Source of the DNA: Butyrivibrio sp. VCD2006
GTDB taxonomy: Bacteria > Bacillota > Clostridia > Lachnospirales > Lachnospiraceae
Assembly (NCBI RefSeq): GCF_000423925.1
Contig: NZ_AUIX01000003.1
Span: 124,001 to 188,000, forward strand
DNA length: 64,000 nt
Reading direction: 5' to 3'
Part shown: positions 45,567 through 54,721 of the stretch, piece by piece
Layout of the letters: every line of letters starts with the position of its first letter
How positions within the stretch are numbered: the first letter of the stretch is position 1
Translations under genes and position numbers: made by a program
Notes under the pieces: model-generated
What the model was told of the DNA's origin: nothing
Seen by the model: the letters and a program-made list of their open reading frames with translations, nothing else
The model's database searches: none

Positions 45567-46106
45567 TTACTGATATACGCTACCTGAGAAACTAACCTCA
45601 TATATGAATCCCGAGTTGAACAGCTCCTGGATTCTCTCAAGCAGAGCTTCTTTAGCCTCATCCTCATGCGTTCTTATCTCATCAAGTGTATACGCACCAA
45701 CTACCTCCGTGATAATTGACTTAATCTTATCCTGATAGGTGGCAAATGTTGTGCCATCCGCACCGTAATAGGTCTCATAGTCCTCATTGGATTTATCAAG
45801 GGATAAAACTATAGTCGTAAGCATATAATGTGACTTGCCGCTTCCATCCTCCTTAAGTGAAATGGTCATATCAGCTATTGAATAAGGAACCATATTGCTG
45901 ATATCAACATTGCCGGTAGCCGATCCGGAAAATCCCTGTCCGTTCTCGCCTCCATTGGCCTCAATCTGAAGGGCTGCAGCTATGTCACCGATCAGAGCAA
46001 CTGCCTGATTATTTGTTGTCATGACAGTCAGCATCATGAAGCCTGTCATAGCGGTATTAACAAGAAGTAATGCCAAAATAATAATTGCAAGCAGGTTCTT
46101 TTTCAT
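45567..46106 (-). CDS. fliL: Flagellar basal body-associated protein FliL
   Basis: Single-pass membrane protein (179 residues) that rings the stator near MotAB. The N-terminal helix LLAIIILALLLVNTAMTGF precedes a periplasmic-type domain with YMLTTIVLSLDKSNED and a C-terminal helix region. It is 20 bp downstream of motB and upstream of fliM, the standard place. Confidence 0.9.
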   Translation of the reverse strand: MKKNLLAIIILALLLVNTAMTGFMMLTVMTTNNQAVALIGDIAAALQIEANGGENGQGFSGSATGNVDISNMVPYSIADMTISLKEDGSGKSHYMLTTIVLSLDKSNEDYETYYGADGTTFATYQDKIKSIITEVVGAYTLDEIRTHEDEAKEALLERIQELFNSGFIYEVSFSGSVYQ

Positions 46107-46125
46107 GTTTTGTTCTCCCTCATAA

Positions 46126-47130
46126 TTAGTACATAGGACTTAGTGGATTGTATATTCTTATCTCAACTCGCCTGTTCCTTGCTCTGCCCTCAGGGGTAGA
46201 ATTGTCGGCAACAGGTTCATACTCTCCTCTTCCCGAATGCTTAAGCTTAGAAGGATCAAGAGATGTATTCTCGATAAAGTAATAGAATACCGAAAGTGCT
46301 CTTGCATCGCTAAGCTCATCGTTATTGGAAATCTTGCCACCTTTTCGGTTCATCGGAACATTATCAGTATGTCCCTCAATCTCTATGGTACCTCCGGCAT
46401 ATCGCTCAAGGACTGATCCAACCTTATCAAGTATGGCATCAGCACCCGGCTTAAGATCAGCATTACCGGTATCAAACAGGATAGCTCCCTGCAATGTAAG
46501 CTGTACGAATTGACTGGTAAAATTAACATCCACCTGATTAGTGATATCCATTGCATCCAGCTGTTCCTGAACCTGTGCGGCGAGAGATTCTGAAGCCTTG
46601 AGCTGTTCCGCTTCTGCAGCCTCCTGAGTTTCCTCAGTGGTAGGCTCAGCCTCTACCGGTGTACTCTCCTGCTGTTCATCAGTTACTTCACCCTCAGAAC
46701 CCGTTCCCTTGGAACCGCCTTCGAGTCCGGAACTGATTCCACCTGATCCCTCTCTTATTCCTTCGGTTTCGCCGTCCTGAGTAACACCTGCACCGCCACT
46801 CTCACTGGCATCTGTTCCCTCGGAATCTGTCAGGTCTTCTTCCTGAGATCCGCTTTGGGCAATACCCATGGAAATAATATAATTTGACAGCTGATTAAGC
46901 TGTGAAATACCGTCTCCTACCAGTGCTCCCTGACCAAGCGCTGCTTCACCACCCTGAAAAATACCAAATGCAGAGCTGAAAGATGCTGCTACCTCTTCAA
47001 ACTTTGCTGCGTCCATTGTCGCCATTGAGAACAGTAGCACGAAGAAACACAGCAGCAGATTCATCAGGTCACCGAAAGTACCCTGCCACGCAGGCAAGCC
47101 CGGCTTTATCTCTTCTGGTTTCTTAGCCAT
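46126..47130 (-). CDS. motB: Flagellar stator protein MotB
   Basis: Anchors the stator to peptidoglycan and carries the ion-binding Asp. Asp21 lies in GTFGDLMNLLLCFFVLLFS. A low-complexity acidic/Gly-Ser linker (about residues 90-185) precedes the OmpA-like domain (EGHTDNVPM, ARALSVFYYFIE, RNRRVEIRIYNP). At 334 residues it is longer than usual because of the linker. The ATG overlaps the motA stop by one base. The coupling ion (H+ or Na+) cannot be told from sequence alone. Confidence 0.95.
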   Translation of the reverse strand: MAKKPEEIKPGLPAWQGTFGDLMNLLLCFFVLLFSMATMDAAKFEEVAASFSSAFGIFQGGEAALGQGALVGDGISQLNQLSNYIISMGIAQSGSQEEDLTDSEGTDASESGGAGVTQDGETEGIREGSGGISSGLEGGSKGTGSEGEVTDEQQESTPVEAEPTTEETQEAAEAEQLKASESLAAQVQEQLDAMDITNQVDVNFTSQFVQLTLQGAILFDTGNADLKPGADAILDKVGSVLERYAGGTIEIEGHTDNVPMNRKGGKISNNDELSDARALSVFYYFIENTSLDPSKLKHSGRGEYEPVADNSTPEGRARNRRVEIRIYNPLSPMY

Positions 47131-47936
47131 TACTCTCCTCCGCCTCCATCGCCTGAACCATTCTCTGCTTCATATGCTGCTCTGTTGGCAGGTGACAGGA
47201 ATGACTTCAGCTTTTCCTCAGTAACACGCGGATTTTCACCTGCCTGAATAGACAAAAGTCCTTCAATAATAATACTTTTAAGTGTGTATTCAGCGTTATC
47301 CCTGGCCTTAAGCTTATTCTCAGCCGGGTAACAGAACCAGTTAGCCAAAACCGAACCATAGAATGTAGTGATCAAGGCAACGGCCATGGACGGTCCGATT
47401 GATGAAGGGTCTGACATGTTCTGTAGCATAAGAACCAGTCCGAGCAGTGTACCGATCATTCCCCAGGAAGGTCCCATGCCGGCAACATCGGCAAAGAATG
47501 AATAATTCTCCTTATGTCTCTCTGACATGGCATCTATTTCGGCCTCAAGAATAGCCTTAACAAGTTCAGGCTCAGTACCATCAACGATAAGACCTACACC
47601 CTTTTTCATGAACGGATCTTCGATATTACTTGCTGCTTCCTCCAGTGCCAGTAGTCCTTCCTTACGAGCAGTATTAGATAGATCAATGATCTGCTTGATA
47701 ACACCCTTAGCATCATCATTAGGCATTTTAAAGATAAGCGTGTAGGACTTAAGTCCGCTTATAAAGCTGGGCATAGTTCTGGAAGCAAGAACCGCCATAA
47801 AAGCTCCACCAAATGTGATCATCGCGGAAGGCGCGTCCACGAAATATTTAACACCGGTGATACCGGCACCAAATACGATACTCAAAATCATGAAAACGAA
47901 ACAAAGTAATACACCAAGTAATGACGCAATATCCAC
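47130..47936 (-). CDS. motA: Flagellar stator protein MotA
   Basis: Ion-conducting stator subunit with four membrane helices (268 residues). Typical segments are FVDAPSAMITFGGAFMAVLA, the cytoplasmic loop with LLALEEAASNIEDPF, and GMGPSWGMIGTLLGLVLML. It lies between flbD and motB and is translationally coupled to motB. Confidence 0.96.
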   Translation of the reverse strand: MDIASLLGVLLCFVFMILSIVFGAGITGVKYFVDAPSAMITFGGAFMAVLASRTMPSFISGLKSYTLIFKMPNDDAKGVIKQIIDLSNTARKEGLLALEEAASNIEDPFMKKGVGLIVDGTEPELVKAILEAEIDAMSERHKENYSFFADVAGMGPSWGMIGTLLGLVLMLQNMSDPSSIGPSMAVALITTFYGSVLANWFCYPAENKLKARDNAEYTLKSIIIEGLLSIQAGENPRVTEEKLKSFLSPANRAAYEAENGSGDGGGGE

Positions 47937-47974
47937 TTAGTTTTCTCCTCTCATAAGAAATTTAGCAAAAGGGA

Positions 47975-48217
47975 TTAATGCAATGCTTCATGCACACGAA
48001 CCGTCTTCGCTTCCTGACTGCTTGATACAAGCGGCGCTCCTGTTTGAATCCCCCATCTGTCGTTACATCTCTTCATGACTTCAACCAGTGACTCCTGAAC
48101 AATGAATTTCCTCCCGTTAGCCATAATAACTACTGTATCGGGAGTAGATTCAACGGTTTCTATCAGATTCTCATTGACCAGTATTGTCCGGCCATCCATT
48201 CTGGTAATCTCTATCAA
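47975..48217 (-). CDS. flbD: FlbD family protein
   Basis: Small protein (80 residues) of the Firmicutes FlbD/SwrD family: MIEITRMDGRTILVNENLIE and DTVVIMANGRKFIVQES are diagnostic. In Bacillus SwrD raises motor power. The start is TTG with GGAG nine bases upstream. It is the first gene below the terminator and AT-rich gap that split the motility locus, so its promoter probably lies in that gap. Confidence 0.88.
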   Translation of the reverse strand: MIEITRMDGRTILVNENLIETVESTPDTVVIMANGRKFIVQESLVEVMKRCNDRWGIQTGAPLVSSSQEAKTVRVHEALH

Positions 48218-48726
48218 TTCTATTTACTCCGTTTTTTGTAAAAAGTTTTCAAGCGTAAGCAGTACTACAATATCAAATTTTCATATGTAAATTTAATTAA
48301 GACAATTTTAACACGATTTTTTAATATAATGTGTTAACAAAAGTAGCAAAAACACAGCATTTGAATTTTTATTTCAAATATTATTGATTATTTTAAAATT
48401 TTATTACATGCTATATCTTGTGCATACTTTAGAATCTATTATACAATATCTCGTGATTTTATGGAACAATTTCTTAGGCTTTTGGAAAGAATTTAAATGC
48501 GCTCACAAGTTTAATGTTTTTTTGGAGTTTGTTAATCTGGATTTTATATATTTGACTCTTCAATACTATTTAGTTATGTAATAAATTTTCATATCAAAAG
48601 GAATATTTTGAAATTTTATTACAATCATTCTATGCTCACCATCTACTCTCAATCAAAATTCCACCCATAGTGATTGAACAGTGAACTGCTTCTATATACA
48701 AATAAATAATTAAATAAACAGATACA
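48218..48726. other. AT-rich non-coding gap upstream of flbD
   Basis: About 510 bp between flbD and the flgE terminator, strongly AT-rich with no convincing ORF on either strand and no repeat of the hairpin family. A promoter for flbD-motA-motB is expected on the minus strand. Several AT-rich -10-like hexamers occur (for example TAAAAT near 48319), but none has a good -35. I could not find a sigma-28 -10 element here. Confidence 0.5.
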
Positions 48727-48757
48727 TAAAAGAGCGCTTTACCTAGCGCTCTTTTAT
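48727..48757. terminator. Terminator downstream of flgE
   Basis: Arms AGAGCGCT and AGCGCTCT with a TTTACC-type loop, flanked by AAA on one side and TTTT on the other, so it can act in both directions. It ends the flgB-flgE half of the motility locus, 37 bp past the flgE stop. Confidence 0.85.
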
Positions 48758-48793
48758 GTATTATTCACTTATCTCCCCCGATCTAAGTGATTA

Positions 48794-51478
48794 TTATCTC
48801 TTCAGATTTGTAAGCTCCTCAAGAAGTGTATCTGATACTGTAATGATTCGGCTGTTAGCCTGGAATCCACGCTGTGTTGTGATCATGCTTGTGAATTCAC
48901 TTGAAAGATCTACGTTTGACATTTCCAGAACACCGGTTGAGATGTAGCCACCGTCTGTTGTTACATCCTGGATTGTTGCTTCACCGGAGTTAAGTGTCTG
49001 AGTGTAGAGGTTGTCACCGTTTTTCTCGAGACCTGATGCGTTAGCAAACTCTGCTGTTGCGATCTGGCCAAGGAGCTTGGTCTGTCCATTTGAATAGGTT
49101 GCGTAAATTGTTCCGTCCTTGCTGACTGTTACACCGTTCATCTCACCAACGGAACGACCTGTCTTAAGACTGTCCTTATCACCCTTTACTGCTCCAACTG
49201 TAGATGTTGCCATGGTGTTGTAGTTAGTTGTTGTGGAAAGATCCAGGTTAACATTTGTGAATCCGCCCATGAGGTCAACACCGTTTTCAATAAGGCTTTC
49301 CTTAACGAAACGAAGAGGTATCTTTTCTGTAGGAGTTTCAATAGCACCGGTCTTTTCGTTATAGGTCATGGTAATTGAGTTATTAACAACCTGTAATGTG
49401 CCGTCTTCCAAGATGTGATATGTAAGGTTCTCATAATTTGTAGCTCCGGGATCCGGTGTATAGTTGTAAACATCTGAGAAGAAATCCTTTGTCAGTGTAG
49501 CATCATAGATTTCTGATACATATCCGGTTCTCGGAATATTCTCATACAGAGTTGAATCATCGATATTATTGGTAAACGTAGCTGTGGTTGGAGTCAGAGT
49601 AAATGAAGTATCTAAATCTACTTCTCTTGTTGATTCTGTGATTGAGAAAGGCCCTGAGAAGTCTGCTGTATTTCTTGTTCCAACTGTAAGCGAGCTTCCA
49701 TTTCCTGTAAGTGAATATGTAACATCATCATCTGTAGGAACAAATCCGAAAACTTCTTCCAATACAGTCTTCATTGCTGCTGTAAGAGAGCTTGTTGTTC
49801 CACTTGTCTCGATTGTGGTAGCTTTTCCTGTCTTAAGATTTATGTAGGAAATCTTACCCTGTGCAGCGCTCTTTGCATCAATAGCATATTTCTTGTCATT
49901 CTCATAAGATTCCTTATCGGCAGTGATTGGTTCCTTAACAGTAACTGTACCGCCCTCGGGATCAATTGTGTAGGTTGCGGAAGCAGAAGTTACAGTGGCA
50001 AAACCTAATGCAGTTTTCATATCAGCACTAAGGCTTGTGACCAAACCTGAGGTTGTAATTGTGTCGCTCTCACCTGTAGCAGTTGTAACTTTAACCTTGC
50101 TATTACCGGATTTTGCCAGTGTAATTCCTAAAGTAGCTGCTGTTTTAGTAGTAACCTGATATGGAGTAAAGGTAATTTTGCTAACGCCATCGTTTGAAAT
50201 AGTGTAGGTTGGCTCTTTTCCACTATCAACCATTGCCTGTATGGTCGCTTCATCTATTCCAAACATGCTCACCAGCGCTGACTTCTTATCAGCATCAAGG
50301 GCATCCCAGGTTCCATTTTTAGGAACTACTATAGGTGTACCACCATCAGGCTTATAGTAAGAAATGTTCACTTCTGTTGAGCCTGATACATAGTAAGGAG
50401 CAACTGTTCCTGCTTCAGGGGTACCGGATGTAACAGGGTAAATTGTAAGATTTCCATCATTATCAATCTCATAATAATCCGTAGCGGTTGCTCCTGCAGC
50501 ATCATTTCCATAAACATTTACAAGAAGTGACGGGAAGTCTTCGTTTAATGTTGAAATAACTCCGGTTGTAGGGACCTTACTATACGCTGTTGCACCTGCT
50601 GCATTCTTAAAGGTTGTATACTGTGCACCTACTACCGCTGAATAATTTACAGTTGTAATCTCTTTTGTCCAGGGCTCACGAAGCTTATATGTCTCTTCTG
50701 TATAGTCAGGATTATCTGTGAAAATAACACGGCTCATCTTATCTGCGCCTATTGTATTTCCTTTAGAATCAAGGATGTCCTCGAGAGTCATGGTGTATGC
50801 ATGTTCAACATCATCGATATCGCGAACAGCAAATTTTGCTGTGTAAAGATAACCAAGATTGTCGTAGAATTCCAGCGTAACTGTTTTTCCGTTATCGCTT
50901 GTTATGTTGGTATCGTGGGCGTCAATGTTTCCGCTTACAACTGCCTCAGTTGTTCCTTCCGGAGGATATGTCATGTTTTCGGCATTCATAATCATGAGCT
51001 TGCCAATACCGCCGTTAGTATTTACTGAAATCTCTCCGGTCTCAGGATCTTCCTGAGCTGACCAGCCGTATACGAAGTATCCGGTTGACTGCATTGCGAG
51101 GTTACCTGCACCATCTACATAAAAGGAACCATCTCTTGTAAACATTGTCTGATTACCATTGTTTACAACATAGAACGCATCTCCGGTAATACGCATATCA
51201 AAGGGATTATTTGTTGTCTCTGTTGCACCCTGTTGTGTGATTGCAGTTGCAATTGCGCCTGATTTCGCACCAAGACCAATCTGACGAGAATTGGTACCAC
51301 CGGTTCTCTCGGTAGCTCTGGATGCACGCTGTGTAGTCTGGTACATCAAATCACTAAAGGTGATGGACTGTGATTTGAAGGATGTAGTGTTAACGTTAGC
51401 GATATTATTACCGATAACATCCATCTTGACCTGGTGGGTCTTAAGTCCAGCTACACCGGAAAAAAGTGATCTCATCAT
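48794..51478 (-). CDS. flgE: Flagellar hook protein FlgE with repeated insertion
   Basis: Structural subunit of the hook. The N-terminal rod/hook motif (SLFSGVAGLKTHQVKMDVIG, NNIANVNTTSFKS) and the C-terminal helix (MSNVDLSSEFTSMITTQRG) are diagnostic. From the ATG at 51478 (GGAGG nine bases upstream) it has 894 residues, about twice a minimal FlgE. The extra mass lies between about residues 280 and 705 and contains five degenerate repeats of a 45-55 residue unit (TSG..S.L...MK..L...FG...TY.I...G.LTV). This insertion would form the exposed hook surface. It is the last gene before the terminator at 48727. Confidence 0.94.
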   Translation of the reverse strand: MMRSLFSGVAGLKTHQVKMDVIGNNIANVNTTSFKSQSITFSDLMYQTTQRASRATERTGGTNSRQIGLGAKSGAIATAITQQGATETTNNPFDMRITGDAFYVVNNGNQTMFTRDGSFYVDGAGNLAMQSTGYFVYGWSAQEDPETGEISVNTNGGIGKLMIMNAENMTYPPEGTTEAVVSGNIDAHDTNITSDNGKTVTLEFYDNLGYLYTAKFAVRDIDDVEHAYTMTLEDILDSKGNTIGADKMSRVIFTDNPDYTEETYKLREPWTKEITTVNYSAVVGAQYTTFKNAAGATAYSKVPTTGVISTLNEDFPSLLVNVYGNDAAGATATDYYEIDNDGNLTIYPVTSGTPEAGTVAPYYVSGSTEVNISYYKPDGGTPIVVPKNGTWDALDADKKSALVSMFGIDEATIQAMVDSGKEPTYTISNDGVSKITFTPYQVTTKTAATLGITLAKSGNSKVKVTTATGESDTITTSGLVTSLSADMKTALGFATVTSASATYTIDPEGGTVTVKEPITADKESYENDKKYAIDAKSAAQGKISYINLKTGKATTIETSGTTSSLTAAMKTVLEEVFGFVPTDDDVTYSLTGNGSSLTVGTRNTADFSGPFSITESTREVDLDTSFTLTPTTATFTNNIDDSTLYENIPRTGYVSEIYDATLTKDFFSDVYNYTPDPGATNYENLTYHILEDGTLQVVNNSITMTYNEKTGAIETPTEKIPLRFVKESLIENGVDLMGGFTNVNLDLSTTTNYNTMATSTVGAVKGDKDSLKTGRSVGEMNGVTVSKDGTIYATYSNGQTKLLGQIATAEFANASGLEKNGDNLYTQTLNSGEATIQDVTTDGGYISTGVLEMSNVDLSSEFTSMITTQRGFQANSRIITVSDTLLEELTNLKR

Positions 51479-51517
51479 AAGGCATGTCCTCCTGATTAAA
51501 CTAGAGGGGGACGGCAC

Positions 51518-51697
51518 ACATATTCTATTCTTTTGCGGAAATAAAAAGACATTTGGAAACGTAATTTGAATTCCTTCTGTCGGTCGGGAATTCGTGACCT
51601 CCTTAGACGCTCACCTTTTTTGTGAGTTTACGGGTATTATGCGAAATACCCTCGGTCCGGTCATTTTCTCTTTTTACTTACCACTTAAGTTTAGGGC
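51518..51697 (-). promoter_or_regulatory. Structured leader upstream of flgE
   Basis: Non-coding gap of 180 bp in which three hairpins can form in minus-strand RNA: GGGTATT/AATACCC (51632-51651), CTCAC/GTGAG (51610-51626) and GAATTCC/GGAATTC (51568-51593). Between the second and third is an orphan TAAGGAGGTCAC Shine-Dalgarno-like sequence without an ORF behind it. It does not match any riboswitch consensus I know. Confidence 0.4.
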
Positions 51698-52096
51698 TTA
51701 TGCGATTACCGCTCCGTCTATATTGGTAAAAATGTTGCTGCCAGTTTCATGGCTATCCATCGCTGTCACTACTGTATTGCTCTTTACATTAACGATGAAG
51801 GCAAGCTGATCTACCAGGATGAGTGATTCGTTTATTCCTTTCGCATTGGCCTGATTCCTTGCGTTATTCAGGCGGTTCATCTGATCCTGTGTAAGCTCAA
51901 TGTTACGGTCACTTAGTCTGTTGGAAGCGTGCTTTGAAAATCTGACACCTTCCCTGCTTTCTTCGATCTGAGAGAGGATTTTGCCAAAGCTTGCATTCTG
52001 CACTCCGGCACCGCCTCTGATCTTTTCGCCCTGACCAAGATACTGGTTCTGAACCTGTTCAATTGAAAGGAATCCGCTTGTATTATCTATTCTCAC
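51698..52096 (-). CDS. Flagellar operon protein, TIGR02530 type
   Basis: A 132-residue protein of the small conserved family found between flgD and flgE in many Firmicutes. The core FSKHASNRLSDRNIELTQDQ and the C-terminal INESLILVDQLAFIVNVKSN are characteristic. Its role is not established; the genetic position suggests hook assembly. AAGGAG precedes the ATG. Confidence 0.85.
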   Translation of the reverse strand: MRIDNTSGFLSIEQVQNQYLGQGEKIRGGAGVQNASFGKILSQIEESREGVRFSKHASNRLSDRNIELTQDQMNRLNNARNQANAKGINESLILVDQLAFIVNVKSNTVVTAMDSHETGSNIFTNIDGAVIA

Positions 52097-52148
52097 GGCT
52101 TACTCCTTTTCATAAACAAACACTAAGCCTAATTGCTTTGCCGATATA

Positions 52149-52175
52149 TATTTCGGTTGCCTAATCAAATATTTA
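52149..52175 (-). promoter_or_regulatory. Weak sigma-28-like promoter candidate before the TIGR02530 gene
   Basis: Minus-strand TAAA followed after 15 bases by CCGAAATA, against a consensus TAAA-N15-GCCGATAA. The -10 is embedded in a CCGA...TCGG palindrome. The site lies in the 128-bp gap between flgD and the TIGR02530 gene, 52 bp before the latter's ATG. Confidence 0.3.
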
Positions 52176-52224
52176 AGCTATTTTCACATTTTTTCTAAAA
52201 TTTAATAATTTGTTATTCTTTCGT

Positions 52225-52953
52225 TTATTCGGCGGTCTCCGGATCACCTGCATCAGGATCATTTGTAATCTCATCGATCTTTGCTTCCTGATCTGCCTCC
52301 TGCTGTTTCTCATAGTCAGCCTGATTCTGTGCTGCTTCCTGAACAAGTTCCTGTGCTCTTGCATAATACTTTTCAAGCTTATCAATATCTGCCTGTTCCA
52401 GTAGAGCAATTGCATCCGCATCCATATTCTCGTAGAAGCTGTATGCTTTATAAATTGCTTCAGCATCCGTGAATACCATGTTTTCATAAACAGGGAACTT
52501 ATCCATAAGTGCCGTAAGATCATCAACCTGATCGTGGATCTCAACAAAGTGGCTGTCTGCAACTGAGCTGACATCTTCCATCTTGTAATCGGTGCCATCG
52601 ATATTGAGGTATGCTTCGCCGCTCTTATAGGTCACATAATCAACCTTGCCCTGTACCTGCTGTCCTGCTTCGTTAGAAACGATAACAGTTTTTCCTACAA
52701 GATCTGATGCTCTTGACATTGAGAACGCTTCAGCCATATTGGACAGCTGCTCAACCTGTGTGAAAGTAGCATACTGATTGATATATTCCGTGTTTGAAGT
52801 CGGCTCAAGCGGATCCTGGTATTTCATCTGCGCACAGAGAATATTCATAAAAGCATTTTTATCATATCCCTGATTGGCTGCCGCTTTTGTATCGCTTGTC
52901 TTAGCTTTTGTATCAACTAGTTTACCGTTTTCAACTACTGCATTTACACTCAT
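52225..52953 (-). CDS. flgD: Flagellar hook capping protein FlgD
   Basis: Scaffold that caps the growing hook. The N-terminal family segment is FMNILCAQMKYQDPLEPTSN followed by INQYATFTQVEQLSNM. The remaining 242-residue protein has the small beta domain (GKTVIVSNEAGQQVQGKVDY) and a helical, Glu/Gln-rich C-terminal extension (from about residue 165) not found in minimal FlgD. It lies 20 bp after fliK. Confidence 0.92.
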   Translation of the reverse strand: MSVNAVVENGKLVDTKAKTSDTKAAANQGYDKNAFMNILCAQMKYQDPLEPTSNTEYINQYATFTQVEQLSNMAEAFSMSRASDLVGKTVIVSNEAGQQVQGKVDYVTYKSGEAYLNIDGTDYKMEDVSSVADSHFVEIHDQVDDLTALMDKFPVYENMVFTDAEAIYKAYSFYENMDADAIALLEQADIDKLEKYYARAQELVQEAAQNQADYEKQQEADQEAKIDEITNDPDAGDPETAE

Positions 52954-52973
52954 TTAGTTACCTCCGCCTCATG

Positions 52974-54638
52974 TTACGCTGAGAAGTCTACTGAGTTACC
53001 GTTTATTGCCATCATTTCAGCTGTAAGCTTATCTTCTTCCTCGATTTCGCCAAGCTCTTCAAGTGCAAGATCATCAAGTCTTATTCTTCTCATTGGCTTT
53101 CTGATGGATTCCTGTGCATCAGCATCATCTTCTCTCTGGCTCTGGCTGTCATTAAGGGCCTGATCAAAAGCTCCTGCATTAACTGTAACTTCTACTGCCG
53201 TAACCTTTACGCCCTGTTCATTTAGTTTTTCCTGAAGCTGTTGAATCTGGCTTTCAATGGCCGCTTTTACATCTTCATTCTGAGTGAGGAACTTTGCTAT
53301 TACACTTCCTTCCTTAGCTGCTTCAATAATGACATTCACATTACCGAGACTTGCTGGATGAAGTTGAAGTTCCATTGTGGTTGTATCCGGCTTTACATTC
53401 ATTTTGATGTACTCGGTTATCTGATCCATAATCTCTTGAGTGTTAGCCCTTGCCATCTGCCCATAGCTCTCGGTCTCCACTACTTCAAATAGGGATGAGG
53501 ATATCCGGTTCATCACTTGATTGTAAATTGACCCTTCTGTGTTTTCCTGCTTCTTGTTTTCACTATGATGCTCTTCGTGCTGTTCCTCGGTCTCTACAGT
53601 AATCTTAAAATCAGGAGTTAACTCATCAGTCTCTTCAGGTATCACTTCGAAATTATTATTATCTGTGGTCTTCTGAACCTCAGTGGCTGTCTGGCTGACT
53701 TCCTTAACCAAACCATCTCCGGTAATATCAAGTCTTACTCCTTCAGTAGCTTTGTCATTCCCGGCAACACCCGGAATGTTTACAGGTGCCTTTTCATCAG
53801 CGCTTTCAATGGTGAACTCTTCCTTAGGCATTTTCTCACTTAATGCTTCATTGAAGTTCTCAAGAGCTGAGCTAAGTCCCTCTTCAGTAAGACCAAATTC
53901 CTGCATGAGATCCTGTCTTGTAGTATCTACCGCATCCTGCATGTTCTGCACATTGAGATATAGATCAGCATTGGTAACGATTGCCATTACGTCATTCGCT
54001 CCCGTAAGCTGTCCTACAATCTGTGTGAGGTTCATGGGATCAAGTATTGCTACTGTTGTAAGTCCAAGGGTTGCCATCGCGTCCTGAATATCTTCGATAT
54101 CAACTCCAAGTGCATCTGCAAGTTCTTCAAGTAATTGTCTGCTGCTCTCAAGCATTGCCTCCTGAAGCGCATCATCTGCTTCCTCTGCGATAACAACTAC
54201 TGCTGACTCGCCCTCAGTATTTTCTTCCGTTTCAGCTATTACCTGAGTGTTTTCCTCTGCCTCTTCCGTAGCATTTACAGAAGCTACAGCTTCCTCATTT
54301 GTCACGTTTTCTTTACCGGTATTCGTTTCAGTTGTTTCTTTGGTAACAGTGGTAGCGGCTTTCTCAGTAGCTGCGGTTTGATTATTCTGAGCATCAAGCT
54401 CTTTTGCTGCCTTTGATTTTTCGTAGGTGGCACTTACATTCTTTGTGACTGCACCAGTTGCTGAAAGGGTTTTTGCTACATCATTGGAAATCTCTGTGGA
54501 ACGTTTCTGAGTATTGGCATTCAAAAGCGCCTTCTGAAAATCAGCAGTCTGATTCTGCGAAGCATCAATTCCTCTTGCTGTAGTGGTATTAACGTATGCA
54601 TTTATGTTGTTAATACCCGGAATCGCGTTATTAATCAA
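52974..54638 (-). CDS. fliK: Flagellar hook-length control protein FliK
   Basis: Secreted molecular ruler that triggers the FlhB substrate switch. The 554-residue protein is mostly low-complexity (Thr, Glu, Ala, Asn). The conserved C-terminal domain (about residues 400-500) has the hallmark METELQLHPASLGNVNV-like segment (TTMELQLHPASLGNVNVIIE). Behind it lies the acidic tail. A sigma-28-like promoter lies 57 bp before the ATG, beyond which an array of hairpin repeats separates it from the motE-like gene. Confidence 0.9.
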   Translation of the reverse strand: MINNAIPGINNINAYVNTTTARGIDASQNQTADFQKALLNANTQKRSTEISNDVAKTLSATGAVTKNVSATYEKSKAAKELDAQNNQTAATEKAATTVTKETTETNTGKENVTNEEAVASVNATEEAEENTQVIAETEENTEGESAVVVIAEEADDALQEAMLESSRQLLEELADALGVDIEDIQDAMATLGLTTVAILDPMNLTQIVGQLTGANDVMAIVTNADLYLNVQNMQDAVDTTRQDLMQEFGLTEEGLSSALENFNEALSEKMPKEEFTIESADEKAPVNIPGVAGNDKATEGVRLDITGDGLVKEVSQTATEVQKTTDNNNFEVIPEETDELTPDFKITVETEEQHEEHHSENKKQENTEGSIYNQVMNRISSSLFEVVETESYGQMARANTQEIMDQITEYIKMNVKPDTTTMELQLHPASLGNVNVIIEAAKEGSVIAKFLTQNEDVKAAIESQIQQLQEKLNEQGVKVTAVEVTVNAGAFDQALNDSQSQREDDADAQESIRKPMRRIRLDDLALEELGEIEEEDKLTAEMMAINGNSVDFSA

Positions 54639-54694
54639 ATCCTGTTCCTCCTTTCTTTATTATTTCAGGCTGCGCCCATAGCTTTACACAAAAT

Positions 54695-54721
54695 ATATCG
54701 GCCACATAGGAAAAAAATTAA
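54695..54721 (-). promoter_or_regulatory. Sigma-28 promoter candidate for fliK-flgD-flgE
   Basis: Minus-strand TTAA, 15 bases, then GCCGATAT. The -10 matches the sigma-28 consensus fully over GCCGATA, the -35 at three of four bases, and the spacing is exact. It lies in a non-coding gap, 57 bp before fliK, and overlaps a hairpin with CGGCCACAT/ATGTGGCCG arms (54699-54734). Confidence 0.55.

Noticed and set aside
48384..48581. Plus-strand ORF of 65 codons in the gap upstream of flbD
   Set aside because: AT-rich, hydrophobic by composition, no ribosome site and no recognisable family.
51518..51697. Known riboswitch (c-di-GMP, SAM or guanidine type) upstream of flgE
   Set aside because: None of the conserved core motifs of these classes could be found; only generic hairpins are seen.
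52130..52148. Plus-strand GCCGATAT as a sigma-28 -10 element
   Set aside because: Spacing to the nearest TAAG is 12 instead of 15 and transcription would run antisense into flgD.
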